DNA of 64,000 nucleotides from an uncultured bacterium (GTDB taxonomy: Bacteria > Bacteroidota > Rhodothermia > Rhodothermales > Rubricoccaceae), in assembly GCA_947493945.1 (NCBI GenBank), contig CANLSR010000013.1, positions 1-64,000 of the forward strand, in the 5' to 3' direction. The notes beneath the pieces are model-generated. The model ran no database searches, was not told the origin of the DNA, and saw only the letters and a program-made list of their open reading frames with translations. Shown in pieces: positions 7,579 through 14,659 of the stretch. Within the stretch, counting starts at the first letter, position 1. Each line of letters opens with the position of its first letter. Position numbers and translations under genes: made by a program.

Positions 7579-9248
7579 CGGTTCTCGGCCCGGTCGGCCA
7601 GCCGCCGGCGGAGCTGGTGCTCATAGAGCGACGGGACCGCGAGGTCGTCCCGGTTCAGCCCCTCGACGTAGGCGTCGGGGCCGTAGTCGAGCGTGATCGG
7701 GCGGTCGGCGCGCATCCCGACGATCCGGGCGGCCGGGCCGTCGTCCAGCCCCTCGATGGCGACCGCCCCGGCCCCGGGGTAGAGAACGTCGAACCGGACG
7801 TTCCAGAACACCGGGTAGGCCGCGTGCGACGGCTTCCAGTACCCGGCGCCGCCCCCCGTGATCGGCCCGTGGCTCGGGTCGTCGAGGTGGAGGACGAGGT
7901 CGTCGAACAGGTTCTGGTAGTTGAGCCCGCTGTGCTGGTCGAGGACCGGGCTGTCCGTCGCCGACGACCGCGTGTAGACGCACATCCGCGAGCCCGTGTT
8001 GAACGTGAACGTGTGGACCACCGGCGCCGCCACGTACACGTCGCGCGCGAGCACGTTGTAGCAGTCGCCCATGTGGACGCCATAGTGGTACTTCCGCCCG
8101 TAGATGCCGACGTCGGCGATCGTGACGTTGGAGCACACGTCGGTCAGGACCCCGCTGTCGCCGTTGACCACGTCCACGTCGCGGACCCACGAGTGGGCGG
8201 TGTTGGTGAGGTAGACCGCGTTGTTGCCCGGCTCGACGTGGTGGACGTTGTACTCGTTGTAGAGGAACTCGAACCGGAGGCCCTCGATGCCGACGCCGGT
8301 GATCACGTCCCACGCCGTCATCGTCGGGGTCCACTCGGGGCGGAGGTCGTGGAGGAGCGGCTCCTTGATCGTCACCCGGTCCCCGTCGACCGCCACGACC
8401 GTCACCTCCTGGCGCGTCAGGGGCGAGTCGGGGCTCTCCCAGTGGCGCTCGCCGATGGCCAGGTCGCCGGCGCGGCCGGCGTAGAGGTAGTCGAGGAGCG
8501 ACGACTCGCGGCCCTCCCGGTTGAACCAGTTGACGGCCACGATCTGGCCCGGCTCGACGTCGGCCCCGCCCTCGACCGTGACCTCGTGCGCCCCGCGCCG
8601 GCCTCGGAGGCCGGTCGCGAGCGTCGTCGGCTCGCGGTCGTAGCTGGCCAGGTACGGCTTGCCCCGCCCGCCCGGCGTGTTGGTCCAGACGAAGCCGCCC
8701 GACCACGAGTAGGGCGAGAACGGCTCGTCGATCCCGCGCTCGCGCTCGCGCTGGCGCTTGTCGTTGGCGAGGAGGTACTCGGCCAGCTCGGCCGTCGCGT
8801 CGGGGGCGTCGACCTGGGAGAGCGGCTTCGGGAGGTACAGCGTCGTCCCGCCGTCGCCGCTGCCGGCGCCCTGGAGCACGAGGTCGCTCCGCTCGATGGC
8901 GAGCACGCCGGTCAGGATCAAGCGGCCGGCGGGGAGGCGGACCAGGACCGGGCCGGCCGTGGCGTGCGCCTCGGCGAGCGCGGCCTGGAGCGCGGCCGTG
9001 TCGTCGTCGCCGTCGTCCGGCACGGCCCCGAACGCCTCGGCCTCGACGACGGCGTGGTCCGGGAACGCGGTCGGGAGGGCCCGCTCGCCCCAGCGGTAGC
9101 CGGCGTACGAGAAGTCCGGGAGGTAGTGGACCTCCTGGACCTCCTCGGACAGGATCTCGGGGGTCCACCCGTCGGCGGGTTGCGCGGAGGCGGCCGCCGC
9201 GGTCGCGAGGCCCAAGGCGAGCAGGGGGAGGGCGGGACGGAGCGTCAT
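7575..9248 (-). CDS. Secreted right-handed beta-helix protein (putative lyase or glycosidase)
   Basis: A 557-aa protein with signal peptide MTLRPALPLLALGLATAAAA. The N-terminal motif LPDFSYAGYRWGE and GDDDTAALQAALAEA are the usual opening of pectate-lyase-superfamily helices. Long runs of short beta coils follow (about 200-500: WDVITGVGIEGLRFEF, NNAVYLTNTAHSWVRDVDV, DVCSNVTIADVGIYG). It shares the opening motif with the gene at 11014-12864, so the two are distant paralogues. It lacks a type IX sorting domain, unlike that paralogue. I cannot assign a CAZy family. Position between PL6 and the PL38-like lyase, with ATGA overlaps at both ends, suggests action on the same polymer. Confidence 0.75.
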   Translation of the reverse strand: MTLRPALPLLALGLATAAAASAQPADGWTPEILSEEVQEVHYLPDFSYAGYRWGERALPTAFPDHAVVEAEAFGAVPDDGDDDTAALQAALAEAHATAGPVLVRLPAGRLILTGVLAIERSDLVLQGAGSGDGGTTLYLPKPLSQVDAPDATAELAEYLLANDKRQRERERGIDEPFSPYSWSGGFVWTNTPGGRGKPYLASYDREPTTLATGLRGRRGAHEVTVEGGADVEPGQIVAVNWFNREGRESSLLDYLYAGRAGDLAIGERHWESPDSPLTRQEVTVVAVDGDRVTIKEPLLHDLRPEWTPTMTAWDVITGVGIEGLRFEFLYNEYNVHHVEPGNNAVYLTNTAHSWVRDVDVVNGDSGVLTDVCSNVTIADVGIYGRKYHYGVHMGDCYNVLARDVYVAAPVVHTFTFNTGSRMCVYTRSSATDSPVLDQHSGLNYQNLFDDLVLHLDDPSHGPITGGGAGYWKPSHAAYPVFWNVRFDVLYPGAGAVAIEGLDDGPAARIVGMRADRPITLDYGPDAYVEGLNRDDLAVPSLYEHQLRRRLADRAENR

Positions 9249-11017
9249 CGGGTCGGGAGGATCGTGACTGGAGCGTGGGCGCGGGCGCCGTCGGCGCGGG
9301 CGACGATGCCGTAGGTCCCGGGCGCGAGCCCGGCCGCGTCGAGCCGGAGCTCTCGCTCCCCGCCTGCGACGACCCCGTCGAGGAGGACGGCCACGCGGCG
9401 CCCGAGCGCGTCCACGACGACGACCTCGACCCGCCCCCCGGCCGGCACGGCGAGGGGCACGGTCACAACGCCGACGGCGGGGTTGGGGTACGGCGCGCCG
9501 AGCCGCAGCCCCACCGTCGCGGGCGGCGCCGCCTCCCCGGCCGTCGCCCCCGGCCACACCGGGCCGACGTCGGACGGGAACAGGCGCCGCCGCGTGACCG
9601 GGGCGTCCGAGCGCTCGTCGGCGCCGACGTCCGGGCTCGCGTCGCGCGGCTGGCCGTCCAGGTCGACCGCCAGCTCGAGGCCGTCGACCGCCACGGCGGC
9701 GTCGAGGAGCGGGCTCCCGTCGAGCGGGCGCCAGACGCCGGCGGCGTCGGGCCGGAGCAGCGGGTCGGCGCGGGTCAGGCCCGGCGGCTCGTCGATGCCC
9801 AGCTGAGCGCCCCAGTAGACCGTCCCGTCCCACGTCATGTCGGTCGGCTCCGCGTCCTGGCGGACGATGCGGCTGCCCGACGACAGGACCACGTTGTTCT
9901 CGAACCTCACGCCGTCCGGCGGGAGCGACCGCTCCGAGTCGGCGCCGGCGCCGAGCGTGAGCGACTGCCGCGCCCGCACGATCGTGTTGTGGGCGATGGT
10001 CGCGTTGCGGACCTGGAAGTAGCGGTTCAGCGGCGAGTTCGGCACGCCGTTCATGATCGCGATGGCCGACTGGAAGCCGGTCCCGCCCAGCTCCTCGAAG
10101 TAGTTGTTCACGACCACGTGGTCCTCCCCGATCACGCGCACGCCGCCGGTGTCGTCCACCCGTTCGCCCACGAACACGTTGCCCTCGACGAGGGCGCCGT
10201 TGCCGTGGCGCAGGGTGAGCGAGCCGCGCGAGCGGAAAAAGGTGTTGCCTCGGAAAACGTTCTGGCCGCTCTTGTTGGAGACGATCTCGGCCTCGCCGTC
10301 GCACCGCTCGAACAGGTTCCGCTCGACGGTCACGAAGGCGTCCTGCATCGACGTGGTGCTCGTCCCGATCCGGATCGTCTCGCCCTCGTTCCGGCCCAGC
10401 GGCGGGCGCGGCCCAAAGTGGTTCTGGTCGATCCGGTGGTAGGTCGGCCGGTGCCGCGACCCGGTCTCGAGCCAGACCACGAGCGTCGTGCCCACGTTCG
10501 TTTTGCCTCGCAGGTAGTTGTGGTCGACGCGGTTGTGGGTGCCGTAGAGCGAGACCCACTTGGTGTCCTGGATCGGGTTGACCGTGCCGACGTCGATCAC
10601 CGTGGAGTTGGTGAGGCGGCTGTGGTTCGCCGCCTTGGACCCGTCTCGGAACTGGATGAGGTGGGTCCCGGTGAAGGTGCCGCCCTCGAACCGGAGGCCG
10701 TCCACCACCAGGTAGTCGCCCGCGATGCGCAGCGACGACGAGCCGTCCAGGACCACGCCGCCGGGCGTCTCGGCCACCAGCCGGATCGAGTCGCCCTCCA
10801 CGCCGTCGGCGCGGAACACGAGGGTGAGGTCGGTCCACACCCCGTCGGCCATCGTGATGGCGTCGCCCGGCCGGGCGCTGGCGATGGCCGCGCGCAGCTC
10901 GGCCGGCGTCGTGACCGGCGACCGGGCCGGCACGGTGGGCGGGTGGGCGGCGCTGAGCGCGCTCGCCAGCGCGATGAGGGCCACAAAGGCCAGCGACGCG
11001 GAGAGGGTGCGGATCAT
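9245..11017 (-). CDS. Polysaccharide lyase family 6 with T9SS sorting domain
   Basis: A 590-aa secreted beta-helix lyase (chondroitinase B/alginate lyase family). After signal peptide MIRTLSASLAFVALIALAS the PL6 domain spans about 35-430. It carries the calcium site NEGETIRIGTSTTS, the catalytic Lys in EIVSNKSGQNVFRGNTF and the catalytic Arg in LTLRHGNGALVEGNVF. A Pro/Ala-rich linker leads to a C-terminal sorting domain (about 505-590; YPNP, VDALGRRV, LAPGTYGIVA) for type IX export. PL6 members cut beta-linked uronate next to mannuronate, guluronate or iduronate; which one applies here is open. Both ends overlap neighbours by ATGA. Confidence 0.9.
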   Translation of the reverse strand: MIRTLSASLAFVALIALASALSAAHPPTVPARSPVTTPAELRAAIASARPGDAITMADGVWTDLTLVFRADGVEGDSIRLVAETPGGVVLDGSSSLRIAGDYLVVDGLRFEGGTFTGTHLIQFRDGSKAANHSRLTNSTVIDVGTVNPIQDTKWVSLYGTHNRVDHNYLRGKTNVGTTLVVWLETGSRHRPTYHRIDQNHFGPRPPLGRNEGETIRIGTSTTSMQDAFVTVERNLFERCDGEAEIVSNKSGQNVFRGNTFFRSRGSLTLRHGNGALVEGNVFVGERVDDTGGVRVIGEDHVVVNNYFEELGGTGFQSAIAIMNGVPNSPLNRYFQVRNATIAHNTIVRARQSLTLGAGADSERSLPPDGVRFENNVVLSSGSRIVRQDAEPTDMTWDGTVYWGAQLGIDEPPGLTRADPLLRPDAAGVWRPLDGSPLLDAAVAVDGLELAVDLDGQPRDASPDVGADERSDAPVTRRRLFPSDVGPVWPGATAGEAAPPATVGLRLGAPYPNPAVGVVTVPLAVPAGGRVEVVVVDALGRRVAVLLDGVVAGGERELRLDAAGLAPGTYGIVARADGARAHAPVTILPTR

Positions 11018-12864
11018 CGGGCGACGGTGAATGGGGTGGCCTCCGCGGCGCGGCCCCCGGTGGTCAGGCGGGCGACGTAGACGCCCGGCGGCAGCCGGCC
11101 GGCGGCGACCTGGACGTCGTGGCGGCCGGCGGGGAACGGCCCCCGGGCGGCCACCACCACCTCGCGGCCCAGCACGTCGTAGACCGTCAGCCGCACGTCG
11201 GCCGGCGCCGCCAGATCGAAGCCCAGCCGCACCGGCCCGGAGGTGGGGTTGGGGCTCGGCGGCAGCAGGCGCAGGCTGCCGGTGGGCTCGTCCTCGGCGG
11301 CGACGGGCCGCTGGCGGTCCTGGAGCTGGCGGAGGTAGAGCGAGCGCGGGTCGAGGCCGGTCCGGTCGGTGCCCTCGACGTACGAGTCGCTGCGGAACAA
11401 AAAGGGACCGCGGTTGGAGACGGTACCCTGGACGCCGATGGCGTAGTTCTGGGCCGTCGGCGGCTTCTCGACGATCACGAGCGACCCGTTCATCTGGGCG
11501 TTCCAGACCACGCAGTTGGCGCACGCCCAGCCGTGGCCGGTCCCGTAGTCGCCGCGGTTGCCCAGGTGGATGCGGCGGTCGCTGGTCCCGGTACCGCTGG
11601 ACCCGACCTCGGTGTGGTTGTCGTACAGGAAGCCCATGCCCCACTGGCGGTGCGCCTCGCTGGACGTAGAGGCGTCCTCGGAGGTGTTGTCGAGGAAAAC
11701 GACGCCCGAGTCCAGCGTCGAGCCGTTGCCCACGTAGGCGTGACGCGCGTCGGTGGCCCGGTTCCCCTCGAACAGCACCAGCTGCGACTTCTCGACCTCG
11801 AAGTTGTAGCGGCGGCTGCCGGTCACGACCGAGTGCGGCTCCAGCGCCTGGCAGTCGCGCACGGTGACGTAGCGCGAGTTCTGGACCGACACGCCGGCGT
11901 GCCAAAAGTGCCGCGCCGTCACGCCCATCACCCAGGCGTTCTCGGCCAGCACCAGCTCCAGCGCGTTCTTGGCCTGCGTCTCGTCCGTCGGCCCCCGGGT
12001 CTCGATCTCGATCCTCAGGCCCTCCACGCCCACCTCCCGCGTCACGCCCGACACGTCGCGTGGGTAGAGGTACGCCTGCGAAACGGCCCGGTCGAGCCGG
12101 TAGAAGACCGGCGCGTCCAGCGTCACCACGTCGCCCTCGACCGACTCGACGGTCCGCGCGAAGGCGATCGGGAACTGGCCGGGTCTCCAGTCCGGGTCGC
12201 TGAACGTCCCGCCGCCGTCGACGGCCTCCACCCACTCGGCGGTGGCCGGGTGGTACAGCACCACGTCCAGGCCCGCGCGCATCCGCTCAGGGTTCTGGAC
12301 CCGGAACGAGCGGGCGCCGACCGGCACCACGTCGTCGGCGACCAACGAAGGCGCCCGGCCCTCCACGCGCTTGATGATCGCGTCGCCGCCGGCAGCGTCG
12401 CTGCGACCCACGACGAGGACGGGATCCGGGCCCGGCTGGCTCCGGATCAGCACCGTGCCCGTCGCCGGGTCGTCGCCGGCCCCCCGGAGCACCACGCCGT
12501 CGGCCTCGATCCTGAGCGTGCCGGCCACCTGGTACGTGCCGGCCGCCAGCTCCACGGCGCCGCGCAGGCCGTCCAACAGAGGGCGGGCCGAGGCCTCGTC
12601 GATGGCGGCCTGGATCGAGGCCGTGTCGTCGCCCTCGACGGGCTCGACCGTCCGGACGGCCGGCACCACCGGCAGCACCACGCCGCCGCCGCGGTAGCCG
12701 GCCGTCCCAAAGTCGGGGACGCGGTTGCCCTCGGCGTCGGTGACGTAGACCAGTCGCCCGTCGTCGCCGGGGTAGACGGCCTTCGACACAAACGACTGTG
12801 CAGACGGGGCCGCCGAAACCCCGCACAGCAGCAGCGTCAAGAGGCGTGCTCGGAACAGGGACAT
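11014..12864 (-). CDS. T9SS-exported beta-helix protein (putative polysaccharide lyase)
   Basis: A 616-aa protein with signal peptide MSLFRARLLTLLLCGVSAAP. The opening VPDFGTAGYRGGGVVLPVVP and GDDTASIQAAIDEASA are typical of a large, mostly uncharacterised pectate-lyase-like beta-helix family. Repeated coils span about 90-500 (NALELVLAENAWVMGVTARH, NSRYVTVRDCQALEPH, DSGVVFLDNTSEDAST). The C-terminus has PSPNPTSGPVRLGF, VYDVLGREVV and LPPGVYVARL, a type A sorting domain. Specificity is unknown. The ATG at 12862-12864 was chosen because the signal peptide begins there; an upstream in-frame start would add a non-signal leader. Confidence 0.8.
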   Translation of the reverse strand: MSLFRARLLTLLLCGVSAAPSAQSFVSKAVYPGDDGRLVYVTDAEGNRVPDFGTAGYRGGGVVLPVVPAVRTVEPVEGDDTASIQAAIDEASARPLLDGLRGAVELAAGTYQVAGTLRIEADGVVLRGAGDDPATGTVLIRSQPGPDPVLVVGRSDAAGGDAIIKRVEGRAPSLVADDVVPVGARSFRVQNPERMRAGLDVVLYHPATAEWVEAVDGGGTFSDPDWRPGQFPIAFARTVESVEGDVVTLDAPVFYRLDRAVSQAYLYPRDVSGVTREVGVEGLRIEIETRGPTDETQAKNALELVLAENAWVMGVTARHFWHAGVSVQNSRYVTVRDCQALEPHSVVTGSRRYNFEVEKSQLVLFEGNRATDARHAYVGNGSTLDSGVVFLDNTSEDASTSSEAHRQWGMGFLYDNHTEVGSSGTGTSDRRIHLGNRGDYGTGHGWACANCVVWNAQMNGSLVIVEKPPTAQNYAIGVQGTVSNRGPFLFRSDSYVEGTDRTGLDPRSLYLRQLQDRQRPVAAEDEPTGSLRLLPPSPNPTSGPVRLGFDLAAPADVRLTVYDVLGREVVVAARGPFPAGRHDVQVAAGRLPPGVYVARLTTGGRAAEATPFTVAR

Positions 12865-12946
12865 AGCAGAAGTGAACGAGAGTCTTTCGCACAAAGCCCG
12901 GCCGCCGCTGGCGAGAGCGGCGGCCGGGGCGACAAACCGGCCGACG

Positions 12947-14575
12947 TTACCGGACGACCGTCAAACGGCTGGTCTGCACGCGCGTGCTGCCGCCGGCCTC
13001 GGCCGTCATCCGGAGCAAGTAGACGCCCGAGGGCAGCGCGGACGCGTCGACCGCGACCTGCTGGCCGGCGCCAGCGGGGACGGTCCGGCTCGCCGCCGTC
13101 AGGACGCGGCGGCCCAGCGAGTCGTACACGTCGAGCGCGACCGCCGAGGCCGCGTCGAGGTCAAACGTGACCGTGGCCGCTCCCGTCGTCGGGTTGGGGT
13201 ACGCCGTCCGGATCGCGAAGCCGCGCTCCACCGGGCCGTCCTCCGACGACACCGCCAGGCCCCCGCCGGCCTCGTAGGCCTCCAGGACCGCGGGCGGGAA
13301 GTAGTTGAGGTCGCCCAGCGGGAAGCCGCCCTGCGCGGCCGTGTAGGCCGGGTTCGTGACCGAGTACGACAGGTCCTCCGGCGGCGGCTGGTCAGCCGGG
13401 AAGAGGTCGTCCGAGCCGAACGTCCAGGTCCCGGGGTCGGTCGAGCCGTTACGGAAGTTGCCGAGCCACGCGATGTAGTCGTCGAGGTTCGGCGGCGTAG
13501 TAAAGTCGACGTCGTAGGTCCCGTTGTCGCGGAGCACCGCGCTCGGGTTGGCCGCGGCGTACTCGAACACCTCGTCGTCGACGAGCGCGTACGACTCCAG
13601 CGGGTCGCCAGACGCCGTGCGCTGGTCGTAGTACGCCTGGAGGTCGTCGGTGATCATGTAGCCGTTGTTCCGGATCACCAGCTGGCGGTCGGCCTCGGTG
13701 AACCCGTTGGGCACGTCGAGCGAGTCGAACCGGATCACGCCGTCGCGCAGGTTTTCCGGGTCGCTCTCAGGCGCCTGCCCCAGCCCGTACGGGTTGACCA
13801 CCAGGTTGTTCGTAAACCGGAAGTTGAGGGTCTGGGTGCCGAACGAGTTGGTCGTCAGCTCGCGGCCCGTCACGTAGATCGTGTTGTGCTCGAAGACGAC
13901 GTTGCGGAGCAGCGACCCGTCGTAGCGGACGAGGTAGCCGGAGACGTTCAGGAACGACGTGTTCTGGAACACCAGCGAGTCGCCCGTCACCGTCCGGTAG
14001 TCGACCGGCCGGCCGTTGGAGCTGCCGTCGTTGCGGATCAGGTTGCGGAACTGGCTGTTGGTGAACAGCAGCTTGGTCTCGGCCGAGTTGACCTCGATCA
14101 GGCGCGAGCGCCCGCCCTGGAACACGCAGTCGTCGACCACGAACCGCATCGCCTCTTTGTTGAGCGCGAACGACGTCGCGTTCTCCCCCTGCTGGTTGTT
14201 GACGGCCAGAAAGTAGATGCCGTCGAAGTAGGTGTCGCTGGCTAGGTTGAAGTACCGGCTCGCGACGGGCGTGCCGGTGTCGTCGATGCCCGGGTAGATC
14301 ACCGGCCGGTTGCCGTCGCCGTCGGCGGCCTTGATCCGCAGGACGTAGCCCTGGTTGTTGATCTCGCGGGTGACGCCGTAGTAGGCGCCGCGCTGGAGCA
14401 CGTAGACGCGGTCGGCCGGGCGGGCCGTGTCGTTCTCGATGGCCTCGTTGAGCGTCCCGTTGCCGGGCTGGACCGCCAGCTCAGACTGGGCCGCCGCCGC
14501 GGGCGCGAGCGCCAGCGCCACGGCCGCGGCGGCGAGCAGGCCAAGCCTGCGAATGGGAAGAGTAGCTGTACGCAT
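12947..14575 (-). CDS. T9SS-exported beta-helix surface protein (DUF4957/DUF5123-like)
   Basis: A 542-aa protein with signal peptide ending in LALAPAAAAQ. Short parallel coils include YFNLASDTYFDGIYFLAV, FVVDDCVFQGGRSRLIEV, LLFTNSQFRNLI, LVFQNTSFLNVSGYLVRY and FRFTNNLVVNPYG. These resemble the DUF4957/DUF5123 beta-helix proteins that accompany glycan-uptake loci in Bacteroidota, often thought to bind or process uronates. The C-terminus (YPNPTTGAATVTFDL, YDSLGRRVL, LPSGVYLLRM) is a type IX signal. No lyase catalytic set is evident, so a binding role replacing the missing SusD is possible. It is encoded directly downstream of the TonB receptor with an 84-bp gap. Confidence 0.7.
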   Translation of the reverse strand: MRTATLPIRRLGLLAAAAVALALAPAAAAQSELAVQPGNGTLNEAIENDTARPADRVYVLQRGAYYGVTREINNQGYVLRIKAADGDGNRPVIYPGIDDTGTPVASRYFNLASDTYFDGIYFLAVNNQQGENATSFALNKEAMRFVVDDCVFQGGRSRLIEVNSAETKLLFTNSQFRNLIRNDGSSNGRPVDYRTVTGDSLVFQNTSFLNVSGYLVRYDGSLLRNVVFEHNTIYVTGRELTTNSFGTQTLNFRFTNNLVVNPYGLGQAPESDPENLRDGVIRFDSLDVPNGFTEADRQLVIRNNGYMITDDLQAYYDQRTASGDPLESYALVDDEVFEYAAANPSAVLRDNGTYDVDFTTPPNLDDYIAWLGNFRNGSTDPGTWTFGSDDLFPADQPPPEDLSYSVTNPAYTAAQGGFPLGDLNYFPPAVLEAYEAGGGLAVSSEDGPVERGFAIRTAYPNPTTGAATVTFDLDAASAVALDVYDSLGRRVLTAASRTVPAGAGQQVAVDASALPSGVYLLRMTAEAGGSTRVQTSRLTVVR

Positions 14576-14659
14576 GGGAACGGTGGAGAGAGTAAAGGCG
14601 ACCACGAGGTCGGGGCCGAAGCCCCGGCCCGGCCTGGTCGCCAAGGCCGGACGGGTGGG

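Noticed and set aside
7617..11080. Long plus-strand open frames opposite the lyase genes
   Set aside because: They are Val/Asp/Arg-rich, antisense to clear PL6 and beta-helix genes, and arise from GC-rich codon third positions.
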